A DNA stretch of 64,000 nucleotides from CAXBNB01 sp040222275. Lineage in GTDB: Bacteria > Bacteroidota > Bacteroidia > Cytophagales > Cyclobacteriaceae. Below are positions 53,482 through 62,263 of the stretch, in pieces. Under the pieces are notes generated by a model, which did not search any database, had not been told where the DNA came from, and saw only the letters and a program-made list of their open reading frames with translations. The position numbers were made by a program, and so were the translations under genes. Location: NCBI GenBank assembly GCA_040222275.1, contig JAVKDJ010000092.1, positions 62,001 to 126,000 on the forward strand, read 5' to 3'. Positions within the stretch are counted from its first letter, which is position 1, and each line of letters starts with the position of its first letter.

Positions 53482-56394
53482 ATGTTTAAAGTATTTACAA
53501 GTTTATTGACTTGCCTGTTGGTTTCATTGGTTACAGGTTGGTCAATTTTGGCCCAGTCACCAGCGGGCTATCAAAAAACACCAAGGATAAAACTAAGTTT
53601 AAACCAGGGGTGGAAATTTAAACTGGGAGAGCCAACAGCTGATTATTTCAAGGAGGACTTTAAGGATGCCCAATGGCCAACTGTGCATGTGCCCCATACT
53701 CTGGAGCTAACAGACCTCAACCTCAATGGTTATACTGATGACAAGACCCAGTTGACTTTTCATCGAAATGTAGGCTGGTACCGCAAGTCCATTTTAGTTG
53801 ATAAGTCCGACAGAAAGGTGTTTTTAGAATTTGAAGGAGCCCATCAGGTCACCGACCTTTGGGTGAATGGCAAACATGTGGGGCAGCACAGCGTAGGGGG
53901 ATACACGCCATTTCATTTTGATATCACCGATTATGTCCGGAAGGGTGCCCAAAACCAAATTACCCTGCTGGTGGACAACAGAAGACGTGAGGACGTACCG
54001 CCAGATCCCGGGCCATTTGATTACATAAAATTTAGCGGGCTTTACCGGGATGTATATCAGGTAGAGACCAATCCCACATACGTCACTTTCAATTGGGAAG
54101 CCATGGAGGCAGGGGTAGCTTTTACCACACCTTCTGTTGATCCTGTCAATATGAATGCTACAGTGGATGTGAAAACAGTGGTACGCAATGAGACAGGTCA
54201 AAACCAAAACATTACACTGGTCAACCGGCTTGTAGATAAAAACGGACTGGTAGTGTTGAGAATGGACGTCAACCAGAATGTGGAGCCGGGCCAGGATGCC
54301 CGCTTTTCCCAGATCGGTGGGATAGAAGACGACCTGCATTTATGGTCTGTGGACGATCCCTACCTATATAGGCTTGTAACCAGTGTGTACCATGAAAGCA
54401 AGCTGTTAGACCAGATAGAATGCAAAGTCGGAATCAGGAAATTTGAGCACCACCCCAGGGAAGGGTTTTTACTCAATGGTGAACCGATCAAGCTCATTGG
54501 TGCCAACAGGCATCAGCACTATGGATACATAGGTGATGCTATGCCCAACTCACTCCACCGCAAAGACATGCTCCAGTTCAAAGCATTGGGTTTCAATGTG
54601 GTGCGGACAGCCCATTATCCCCAGGACAATGCTTTGGTAGAGGCCTGTGATGAATTGGGCATATTGGTATATGAAGAAGCCCCAACCTGGATAAGTATTG
54701 GCAATGAGGCATGGTTTGAAAACCTCGAAAAAGCCGCCCGTACCATGGTGAGAAACCATAGAAACCACCCATCGGTAATTATCTGGGGAGGTGGTATCAA
54801 CCACAGGGGCTATGTGCCCCAGGTGCACCTGGCTGTAAAACAGGAAGACCCCACTCGCCTCACGGCCTCACAAAGCAGCCGCTGGACAGGCTGGCAAACC
54901 TCAGGTATGACCGATATCTATGGGCAAATGATCTATGGGCCTGTGGAATGGTACAGGCATGAGCCCATGCTGGCCATGGAAGGACGTGAAGGTATTGAAA
55001 ACCTGGCCCGGTATAAAAAAGATCCCTTGTTGACAGGGATCATATCGTGGAATGCACATGATTATTATACTTTTCATCCCATATCAAAGCCAACACGGGA
55101 CAGGGACGGTGGCCTGATGACCATATTCAGGCACCCCTATGGGCCGGCACCCTGGTACCCGGCAGAATTGACCAGTGCGCCATATCTTCATTTTGCCTCC
55201 ACATGGGAAGAAGGAGTAAGTGAAGTAGTAGTGTACAGCAATACCGATGAGGTGGAATTGTTGGTAAATGGCAAGCCCCTGGGGCGCAAAAAGGTGGACA
55301 AAAGTGGCTTGATGGGGGCACTCAATAGCCCGCCGTTTAAATTCGATATAGACAAATATCAACCCGGAAAGCTGACTGCCCGTGGCTGGACAGATGATCA
55401 GGTTTTGATAGAAAAAACAATTGCTACACCGCAAAAGGCGGTAGCCGTCAAACTTGTGGTTGACAATGCCGACAGACAGTTTGTGGCCGATGGCAGTGAT
55501 ATCATGCAGGCATACGCCTACATTGTGGATGAAAATGGCACGGTGTTGGAAAACGAAAACCGGTCTATAAGCTTCGATGTAAAAGGAGAGGGGAGTATTG
55601 TAGGCGATGACCAGGATATAGGTGCCAATCCGCGGACAATGGTCAGAGGGCATGCCCCCGTGTTGATCAGGGCATCTACTCTTGCTGGCGAAATGGTAGT
55701 GACGGCTTCAGCCAAAGGATTGAAATCGGATAAGGTTAGCTTGGTTACAACCATGTTTGACCCTGATGCAAACGCTGCGGTACAGGGATTTGCCGATGTG
55801 GAGGTGGCCAGGGTGGATTTGGGCTCTTCGCATCAACTGGTGCAGTTTGGCTGGGAAGCCTGGAACCAAAATGACGGTGAAGAAGCCTCCTATCAATGCA
55901 ATAAAGTTGGTGGCTTCAAGGCCAGCATTCAATGCCACTCGGAAGATGGACTACTGAGGTGGTTGGGGGAAATGAACGTGATGGGCAAATATGGATATGC
56001 CCATGGAGAAGGTGTGCTGGGTGTGGATGAAAAAGGCATACAACTGAAAATTGAAGGCCTGGCCCAGGGGCAATACGAATTGGTGACCTATCACCATGCA
56101 CCCCGGTCCAATACCGACTCGATGGATCCCAATAAGGAAAAATTAAAAACACTCAACGTAACCAAAATTGGTTATGCGAAAACCATCAGTGCGGAATGGG
56201 CATCAGGAAATGACAAAATAAAAAAACAATCAGTTATTAGTGAAGGCAATATGTTGCCATCCTTTGGTCCTGCGTCTTTGTCTTTTAAGTTTGAAAAGAA
56301 GAATGGTTCCCCGATTACCATTACTTTTAAAGACCGGGAAGGCAATAATGCGGTTTGGTTGAATGCTTTCGAACTTAAAAAAATCATAAAGTAG
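53482..56394 (+). CDS. GH2 family enzyme with altered acid/base motif
   Basis: About 970 residues from the ATG at 53482 (signal MFKVFTSLLTCLLVSLVTGW; a TTG at 53443 is rejected). Domains: sugar-binding jelly roll (WYRKSILVDKSDRKVFLEFE, DLWVNGKHVGQHSVGGYTPF), Ig-like, (beta/alpha)8 core (LIGANRHQHYGYIGDA, VRTAHYPQDNALVEACDELG), DUF4982/Ig-like parts, and a C-terminal malectin-like region of about 150 residues. In the core the expected Asn-Glu acid/base after NHPSVIIWG reads GGINHRG at about 433-442, so the Glu is replaced by His; a Glu in PMLAMEGREG at about 499 fits the nucleophile. Beta-galactosidase-like activity is likely but the mechanism may differ. Confidence 0.9.
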   Translation: MFKVFTSLLTCLLVSLVTGWSILAQSPAGYQKTPRIKLSLNQGWKFKLGEPTADYFKEDFKDAQWPTVHVPHTLELTDLNLNGYTDDKTQLTFHRNVGWYRKSILVDKSDRKVFLEFEGAHQVTDLWVNGKHVGQHSVGGYTPFHFDITDYVRKGAQNQITLLVDNRRREDVPPDPGPFDYIKFSGLYRDVYQVETNPTYVTFNWEAMEAGVAFTTPSVDPVNMNATVDVKTVVRNETGQNQNITLVNRLVDKNGLVVLRMDVNQNVEPGQDARFSQIGGIEDDLHLWSVDDPYLYRLVTSVYHESKLLDQIECKVGIRKFEHHPREGFLLNGEPIKLIGANRHQHYGYIGDAMPNSLHRKDMLQFKALGFNVVRTAHYPQDNALVEACDELGILVYEEAPTWISIGNEAWFENLEKAARTMVRNHRNHPSVIIWGGGINHRGYVPQVHLAVKQEDPTRLTASQSSRWTGWQTSGMTDIYGQMIYGPVEWYRHEPMLAMEGREGIENLARYKKDPLLTGIISWNAHDYYTFHPISKPTRDRDGGLMTIFRHPYGPAPWYPAELTSAPYLHFASTWEEGVSEVVVYSNTDEVELLVNGKPLGRKKVDKSGLMGALNSPPFKFDIDKYQPGKLTARGWTDDQVLIEKTIATPQKAVAVKLVVDNADRQFVADGSDIMQAYAYIVDENGTVLENENRSISFDVKGEGSIVGDDQDIGANPRTMVRGHAPVLIRASTLAGEMVVTASAKGLKSDKVSLVTTMFDPDANAAVQGFADVEVARVDLGSSHQLVQFGWEAWNQNDGEEASYQCNKVGGFKASIQCHSEDGLLRWLGEMNVMGKYGYAHGEGVLGVDEKGIQLKIEGLAQGQYELVTYHHAPRSNTDSMDPNKEKLKTLNVTKIGYAKTISAEWASGNDKIKKQSVISEGNMLPSFGPASLSFKFEKKNGSPITITFKDREGNNAVWLNAFELKKIIK

Positions 56395-56395
56395 T

Positions 56396-57799
56396 ATGAA
56401 AAAACTGGTTGCACTGTCTATAATAATTCTGTTCTATTTCGAAGTGGTGGCACAAAAAGACCGCCCAAACGTATTGATCATAATTTCGGATGACCAGGGC
56501 TGGGGCGATGCTGGCTTCAACGGATGTACTGACATTCCAACACCCCATCTGGACCAATTGGCCACAGAAGGGCGGAGTTTTGAAGCTGGGTATGCCTCGC
56601 ACCCATATTGTAGCCCAAGCCGCGCAGGCCTGTTGTCTGGTCGATATCAGCACCGGTTCGGGCATGAAAACAACACGCCCTACCAAAACCCAACAGATCA
56701 GGATGGCTTGCCCCTTGATGAATTGTTGATACCTGAGCTGCTCCAAAAAAACGGGTACAATACCTGCGCTATCGGAAAGTGGCACCTGGGTGACCATGAG
56801 AAATTCTGGCCAACCAACAGGGGTTTTGATGATTGGTTTGGCTTTTTTGGTGGTGGCATGAGCTATTGGGGCGGTACAGGTAAAAAAAAACCCGAACACG
56901 GAGTGCTCCGGAATGGCAAGGTGGTGCCCACAGAGGAATTGAGCTATCTTACCGATGACTTTTCCCGGGAGGCATCATCGTACATAGAAAAGTATGCAAA
57001 ATCCGAAAAACCATTTTTCATGTACCTGGCATATAATGCCCCTCATGCGCCAATACAGGCCACTTCCGAGTACCTGGACAAAGTAAGCCATATAGAATAT
57101 GGCGACCGGGCGACCTATGCTGCCATGGTTGTAGGGATGGATACCGGTATTGGCAAGGTAGTGGAAACTTTGAAAAAGACCGGGGAATATGACAATACGC
57201 TTATTGTTTTCTACAGCGACAATGGAGGCCACACCCACAGTGCCAGCAGCGAGCCATTTAGGGGCCACAAAGGGATGCTTTTTGAAGGAGGGATCAGGGT
57301 ACCCTTTCTTGTTTCCTGGCCAAAAGGCCTCAACAAAACAGGTCGCTATGCCAACGCCATTTCTGCACTGGATATTTACCCAACGATATTGGCAGCTACA
57401 GGTGTTCAGCATCCACAACCCGAAAAGTTGGACGGAATAGATCTACTGCCTTTTTTGAACAACAAGGAGAACGGAAGTCCTCACCAGACCCTGTTTTGGA
57501 GGTATTCTGATGGGGCCGGGTTTGCTGTCCGTCATGGAAAGTACAAATTGGTGATGTCTGGCTATAAGCAAGATTACTTTTTGTTTGACTTAGAGAACGA
57601 TCCTTACGAACATCACAACCTGGCGGCTAAGATGCCCGCCAGGCTGGAAGAATTGAAAGGCCTGTATGAGGAATGGGGCAAAGGAACCATCAAAGCCAAA
57701 TGGCAGGATCCCCATGCCCAAAACGTGCTTAAAGAAGAAGCCCGAAGACAGGACTATATCAACAAGGCAAAAGCAGGGGAAAGAAATACTGGCTATTGA
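56396..57799 (+). CDS. Family S1 sulfatase (arylsulfatase-like)
   Basis: A 467-residue exported sulfatase (signal KKLVALSIIILFYFEVVAQ). It begins one base after the GH2 stop, so the two are translationally coupled. Motifs: NVLIIISDDQGWGDAGFNGC, formylglycine motif CSPSR in YASHPYCSPSRAGLLSGRYQ, AIGKWHLGDHEKFWPTNRGF, FYSDNGGHTHSASSEPFRGH, and FEGGIRVPFLVSWP. The SDNGG and HKGMLFEGGIRVP pattern is that of algal-polysaccharide S1 sulfatases and classic arylsulfatases. It probably removes a sulfate that blocks the GH2 enzyme. A hairpin without T-run (57805-57830) follows the gene. Confidence 0.93.
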   Translation: MKKLVALSIIILFYFEVVAQKDRPNVLIIISDDQGWGDAGFNGCTDIPTPHLDQLATEGRSFEAGYASHPYCSPSRAGLLSGRYQHRFGHENNTPYQNPTDQDGLPLDELLIPELLQKNGYNTCAIGKWHLGDHEKFWPTNRGFDDWFGFFGGGMSYWGGTGKKKPEHGVLRNGKVVPTEELSYLTDDFSREASSYIEKYAKSEKPFFMYLAYNAPHAPIQATSEYLDKVSHIEYGDRATYAAMVVGMDTGIGKVVETLKKTGEYDNTLIVFYSDNGGHTHSASSEPFRGHKGMLFEGGIRVPFLVSWPKGLNKTGRYANAISALDIYPTILAATGVQHPQPEKLDGIDLLPFLNNKENGSPHQTLFWRYSDGAGFAVRHGKYKLVMSGYKQDYFLFDLENDPYEHHNLAAKMPARLEELKGLYEEWGKGTIKAKWQDPHAQNVLKEEARRQDYINKAKAGERNTGY

Positions 57800-57804
57800 T
57801 CTAT

Positions 57805-57830
57805 CAGGGTTTTGAAGAATCAAAATCCTG
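57805..57830 (+). other. Stem-loop after the GH2-sulfatase operon
   Basis: CAGGGTTTTGA (57805-57815) pairs with TCAAAATCCTG (57820-57830) with one G-U pair and a 4-nt loop. No T-run follows, so it may protect the 3' end of the message or be a factor-dependent end, not a classic terminator. Confidence 0.4.
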
Positions 57831-57913
57831 GGTCGCACAATACCTAAGTATAGGTTTGATAATTGGCCGATATTGAATGAAAAATAGCCATTGAATTTCA
57901 TCAAAGTACTTTT

Positions 57914-58012
57914 CCCCCTTAAATACGGGCTAAAATACCCCTTGCCGCTAAATATCCCCCCGCATTGGCCAGCATCTGTTCAGTTGGCCTCTGGCCTTTG
58001 TCCATACATTTG
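57914..58012 (+). promoter_or_regulatory. Regulator box array and promoter 6 (large beta-helix gene)
   Basis: Boxes TTTTCCCCC (C-run starts 57914), AAATACCCC (57938) and AATATCCCCCC (57956) are spaced 24 and 18 bp. TACATTTG at 58005-58012 is a perfect -7 element 49 nt after the start of the last run. A TTG at 57984-57986 is 18 nt upstream of it, close to the normal -33 position. The ATG follows at 58033, leaving a leader of about 15 nt. Confidence 0.72.
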
Positions 58013-58032
58013 TTGGGTATTAAAAAGATAAG

Positions 58033-61000
58033 ATGGAACGAATGAGACTAACTATATTTATACTATTTATGCTTGGTTTTGGCTTTGTAGCAAAAGCACA
58101 AAGCAATCTGTTGGAAGACAATGGTGGGTTTGAAGAAAATGACCTGGCCTGGACAGATGTTGTCAACGACTGGTTTTATAAGCGGTGGGGCGAAAGCACG
58201 ATGAATACCAGCAGAAATGCAGAAGCTGCACGCACTGGTGATTTTGGGGTGTCCATAAGCATATCCGGGACGGGGGGTACTGCCGTAGCTGGCATGGCAG
58301 GCATTCGAAGGGAAGTCACGGGACTCACCGCCAACAATGATTATAGTCTGAAGTTCCACATTAAAGCAGAGAATACCGGCGACCAGGAAGTGTTGGTTTC
58401 CATTACTGATTTCCAGGCCAACCCAACAGTCAACATTGCCAATCAAACCCTTTCCTATCAAGGGGGTAGTTGGCAGGAAGTGGAATTGTTGTTTTCAACA
58501 GATGTGCAAGGTTCTGACTATGCTCAAATCAGGTTCGATATTGATTTCCGCTCCAGGGACGACAAATATTATATAGATGATTTTAGTCTTGTAACAACAG
58601 TAATAAAAACTCCCCAAACCATTACTTTCGAGCCATTGCCCCAGAAGCAAATTGGAGATCAGGATTTTCAATTGACAGCCCAGGCCTCATCCGGACTAGA
58701 AATAAGCTATTCCAGTTCCAATACGAATGTGGCAACCGTCATAGGAAGTATGGTCAGTATTATTGGGGATGGGGTTACAGAAATTACAGCAACTCAGCCA
58801 GGTAATGAAACTTTTGCCCCTGCTGATGCAGTGGTACAGGCCCTGACGGTTATTGATCCCAACAAAAGCGAACAATCTATAGATTTTCCTGAAATACCGG
58901 GCAAAGTTTTCGGGGACGAACCTTTTGACCTTTCCGCAACCGCATCGTCCGAGCTGGAAGTAGTGTATGGAGTAGTGGATGGCCCGGTTTCATTAAATGG
59001 TAGTCAGCTGAGTATCCTTGGTGCCGGTACCGCAACCGTCAAAGCTTTTCAACATGGCAATGAGACCTACAGGGCGGCCAATCCGGTTGACCGTAGTTTT
59101 GAAATAGCCAAAGCGGCACAGGTCATCACTATCGATAACATACCGGACAAGGGTGTGTCCACGCGTCCTTTTGACATTAATGCCCAATCAACATCGGGCC
59201 TGGACCTGGAATATACAGTGACAGGCCCGGCAAGCATAAACGGAAAGACCATTAAGCTCAATGGCACTGAGGGTACAGTGGAAATTACTGCGCTTCAGGC
59301 TGGCAATGGAAATTATAAAAGTGCCAGCACCAGTACATCTTTTGAGGTGGTGGCCTGCACTACCGAAGGAGTTAGTTGCTTTGATGGTGTTTTCTACGTC
59401 TCGAAAGAAGGGGATGATTCCAATGAAGGTACAGCTACCGCCCCGTTTCTCACCATTCAACGAGCAGCGAATGAAATGCTTGAAGGGGAAACCTGCATTA
59501 TTGGTGAAGGGGTTTACAGGGAAACCATCAATCCTCAGAGTGACCATGTTGTTTTTAAGGCCGCCGATGGCGAAAAGGTAACCATTTCTGCCTTTGATGA
59601 AATCGGTTCCTGGACATTGCACAATGGATCCGTTTATGTGGCCGACTTACCGGTAAGTTTGGGTGATCACAATTTGGTCATGTATGGGAACAAACCAATG
59701 AACCTGGCCAGGTGGCCCAATAAGTCAAACTTCGAACCTTTCGATTTGCAAGCCGAAAAAGGGACAGGGACCGATACGGAGATTTCCAATGCTGCCATTC
59801 CCGATCAGGATTTTGAATCAGGGGGAGTTTTGTGGTTTTTAGGCAAAAGCCGCTGGACTTCCTGGCGCAGGAAAATTTCCAGCAATCCTGCTGGCGGCAT
59901 TGGCTATGCCACATTGCCAGGCGATTGGTTTTTGGGGGGTAGCCACAACCCGTCCAATGGTGGGGAATATATTTTGCTCAATTCCCTCAAAGCACTCGAT
60001 GTAGAAGGAGAGTGGTATGTGAACGGTACCGATAAGAAGGTGTATTTCAGGGCACCAGGCTCAGAAGACCTCTCAGGTAAAAAAGTTGAGGTTCGCCAGA
60101 GGATCACAGCTTTTCAGATAGATGGGAAAACCGGAATTGAGATAGAGGGGGTTAAAATAATGGGGGGCAACATTGTTTTGGGGAACGCCAAAAACTGCGT
60201 GATCAAAAATTGTGAAATATTGTATGGCAACCACAGCATAGCTTCAGAAGGCAATGGCCATCAGCAATCCTTCAGGCCAGGTACAGCCTCTATAGATATG
60301 GGCAACAATGCCACAGACAATGTGATTGAGTCCAACAACATCCAATGGGGTTCAGGATCGGGCATCATTGTAAGGGGCACCAACAACATCATTAAGAACA
60401 ACTATATTGGAAATTTCAACTATCTGGGGAGTTATGAAGCACCGATTCGCCTTTCAGGTAAAAATCAGGTTCTTTTTAATGAAATCTACAATGCGGGTAG
60501 GGATGCCATCAATGGAGGTGGAAATGGTGCCGAGATAGCCTACAACAATATCCACCATTCCAATCTTATCAATGATGACTGTGGGGGCATATATATGTGT
60601 TGTGGGAAGTTTGGAGACACTCGAATCCATCACAACTGGATTCATGATATTACTAGCCGAAACGAAAATTATTCAAGCTACAAAGCTACTGGTGTATATT
60701 TGGACAATACCACAGAAGATGTCGTTGTTGACCACAATGTATTGTGGGGCCTGGAATGGGCTGGCATTCAGATCAACTGGGCCGGAACCAATTTGAGGAT
60801 TTATAACAATACCATTTGGAGTACAGATGCTCCAAACAGCAGCTCGATGGGGCGTTGGGTGAATGGATATGAGTTTTCCAATGTGCAGGTTTACAATACT
60901 TTAGCCAACGATGGGGAATTTCATGCTACCGATGAACAAAAGTCGGTGGTATTGCCATCCGAAGCAGATCCATTTGAAGGAATGGATGTGCTCAATTTCA

Positions 61001-61512
61001 TGCCTAAAGATGGTTCCGCTGCTATAGATGCCGGCCTGAAAATCGAGGGTTACACAGATGGATATATAGGCCAGTCACCAGATGCTGGAGCCTACGAACG
61101 GGGGGCTACCTATTGGGTACCAGGCCCGGATTGGGTTTTGGCCGATGAAGGAGAAAACGATTGCAATGGGGTAGCAGGGGGTAGTGCCTTTATTGATAAA
61201 TGCGGTAGTTGTGTAGGGGGCAATACGGGGCTTGAATCGGAAGAGGGTGATTGTGTGAAAGTAGTCGCAGGCTTGGAAGAGTTTTCAAAAATGACTATTT
61301 TTCCTAACCCCGGAAAAGGAATATTAAGAATAAATGGGAATAATCAGGGCTTAGAATATCAGCTTAATAGCCTGGAGGGGAGACATATTGATAGAGGATA
61401 TGTTGGGTCTGGGGTTGATGTCATCAATTTACCTTTCCTTCCAAAAGGGCTATATATATTGAACCTGCGTGATGATAGCTATCAACGGTCGATGAAAATA
61501 ATTATTGAGTAA
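58033..61512 (+). CDS. T9SS-exported beta-helix protein with CBM-like and Ig-like modules
   Basis: A 1159-residue secreted protein. Order: signal peptide (LTIFILFMLGFGFVAKAQ); a family-4/9 CBM-like jelly roll at about 23-190 (NLLEDNGGFEENDLAWTD, YYIDDFSLV); three Ig-like repeats of about 80 residues, each with the pattern (S/T)ID/TF..P-GD.PFDL-A-ASSGL-V-Y; a right-handed beta-helix at about 445-1030 opening with FYVSKEGDDSNEGTATAPFL; a Cys linker (DCNGVAGGSAFIDKCGSCVG); and a T9SS sorting domain (IFPNPGKGILRIN). The helix part is paralogous to 25756-27921 (shared VYRET, ARWPN, IQINW motifs). Probably a cell-surface lyase or glycosidase; family unknown. The ECF sigma gene follows after 16 bp. 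Confidence 0.83.
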   Translation: MERMRLTIFILFMLGFGFVAKAQSNLLEDNGGFEENDLAWTDVVNDWFYKRWGESTMNTSRNAEAARTGDFGVSISISGTGGTAVAGMAGIRREVTGLTANNDYSLKFHIKAENTGDQEVLVSITDFQANPTVNIANQTLSYQGGSWQEVELLFSTDVQGSDYAQIRFDIDFRSRDDKYYIDDFSLVTTVIKTPQTITFEPLPQKQIGDQDFQLTAQASSGLEISYSSSNTNVATVIGSMVSIIGDGVTEITATQPGNETFAPADAVVQALTVIDPNKSEQSIDFPEIPGKVFGDEPFDLSATASSELEVVYGVVDGPVSLNGSQLSILGAGTATVKAFQHGNETYRAANPVDRSFEIAKAAQVITIDNIPDKGVSTRPFDINAQSTSGLDLEYTVTGPASINGKTIKLNGTEGTVEITALQAGNGNYKSASTSTSFEVVACTTEGVSCFDGVFYVSKEGDDSNEGTATAPFLTIQRAANEMLEGETCIIGEGVYRETINPQSDHVVFKAADGEKVTISAFDEIGSWTLHNGSVYVADLPVSLGDHNLVMYGNKPMNLARWPNKSNFEPFDLQAEKGTGTDTEISNAAIPDQDFESGGVLWFLGKSRWTSWRRKISSNPAGGIGYATLPGDWFLGGSHNPSNGGEYILLNSLKALDVEGEWYVNGTDKKVYFRAPGSEDLSGKKVEVRQRITAFQIDGKTGIEIEGVKIMGGNIVLGNAKNCVIKNCEILYGNHSIASEGNGHQQSFRPGTASIDMGNNATDNVIESNNIQWGSGSGIIVRGTNNIIKNNYIGNFNYLGSYEAPIRLSGKNQVLFNEIYNAGRDAINGGGNGAEIAYNNIHHSNLINDDCGGIYMCCGKFGDTRIHHNWIHDITSRNENYSSYKATGVYLDNTTEDVVVDHNVLWGLEWAGIQINWAGTNLRIYNNTIWSTDAPNSSSMGRWVNGYEFSNVQVYNTLANDGEFHATDEQKSVVLPSEADPFEGMDVLNFMPKDGSAAIDAGLKIEGYTDGYIGQSPDAGAYERGATYWVPGPDWVLADEGENDCNGVAGGSAFIDKCGSCVGGNTGLESEEGDCVKVVAGLEEFSKMTIFPNPGKGILRINGNNQGLEYQLNSLEGRHIDRGYVGSGVDVINLPFLPKGLYILNLRDDSYQRSMKIIIE

Positions 61513-61528
61513 GCAAAAATAGAACTCA

Positions 61529-62053
61529 ATGAAGCGCATAATAGGGCATAGGGACAAGAAAGAGGAAGTAGTATTTCTTGAGATTTTTTACCAGAAATAT
61601 TCCGACCGCCTGCTCAATTATGCTTTTGGCTTTCTCAAATCAAAGGAAGAAACAGAAGAGGCCGTTCAGGATATTTTTGTAAAATTCTGGAGCAAAAGGC
61701 ACACCATCGAATCTTCCGATGCTTATGAGGCATACCTTTTTGTCATGGCCAAGCGCCACTTGCTCAACCTTTTGCGGAAAAAAGCACGTGAAAGTTTTGT
61801 GACTTTCGAAATTCACAAACATGCCAAAGAAGAAAGGTCTGTTGAGCACCAGTATATATATGAAGAACAACTCAAGTACGTAGAAAAGATCATAGAAGAA
61901 TTTCCCCCGAAGAGAAAGCTGGTGTACGAGCTAAAGAAAAACCAGGGCCTTACCAACAAGCAAATTGCAGATAAAATGCAGATTTCCACTACCATGGTAG
62001 AGAAGCATTGGCGCATTGCCGTTTCCACCCTCAAAGACCACCTGGGAAAATAA
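61529..62053 (+). CDS. ECF sigma factor (FecI/SusC-locus type)
   Basis: A 174-residue sigma-70 family ECF factor. Region 2: FLEIFYQKYSDRLLNYAFGF and EEAVQDIFVKFWSKRHTIES. Region 4: EFPPKRKLVYELKKNQGLTN and KQIADKMQISTTMVEKHWRI. This is the Bacteroidota group that pairs with FecR anti-sigmas and STN-type SusC receptors to sense glycans at the cell surface. It begins 16 nt after the beta-helix gene; TTGAGT and ACTCAA flank the junction as a 6-bp inverted repeat, but no terminator is present, so read-through from promoter 6 is likely. Confidence 0.94.
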   Translation: MKRIIGHRDKKEEVVFLEIFYQKYSDRLLNYAFGFLKSKEETEEAVQDIFVKFWSKRHTIESSDAYEAYLFVMAKRHLLNLLRKKARESFVTFEIHKHAKEERSVEHQYIYEEQLKYVEKIIEEFPPKRKLVYELKKNQGLTNKQIADKMQISTTMVEKHWRIAVSTLKDHLGK

Positions 62054-62180
62054 ACAACCGCATCGGTGATGGCAACCGCAGTTTTAAGCTGACCACTGGT
62101 GCCTATATGGTGCCTCAAAACCATATTTGGAATATTCTTTTAAAACAGAATTGAAAAAAAATAAAAAAAGTTGGTAGGCG

Positions 62181-62215
62181 GGGTTAGGTGTTTTCAAAAA
62201 CATGTGTCTTTATAG
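62181..62215 (+). promoter_or_regulatory. Candidate ECF-dependent promoter of the fecR gene
   Basis: Between the sigma and anti-sigma genes an A-rich tract (62153-62169) is followed by GGGTTAGGTG (62181-62190) and GTCTTTATAG (62206-62215), 15 nt apart. An A-tract plus a G-rich -35-like element and a GTC-type -10 is the layout often seen before FecR/SusC genes in this phylum and fits autoregulation. A partly palindromic leader (TATAGGT at 62211, ACCTATA at 62244) lies before the fecR start. Confidence 0.35.
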
Positions 62216-62263
62216 GTAGAAGGCTAAAATACAGCTATACCTAACCTATATAGAATAAAAAAA

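Noticed and set aside
61504..61528. TTGAGT/ACTCAA inverted repeat at the beta-helix/sigma junction considered as terminator
   Set aside because: Only 6 bp, with an A-rich loop and no T-run; too weak to stop transcription.
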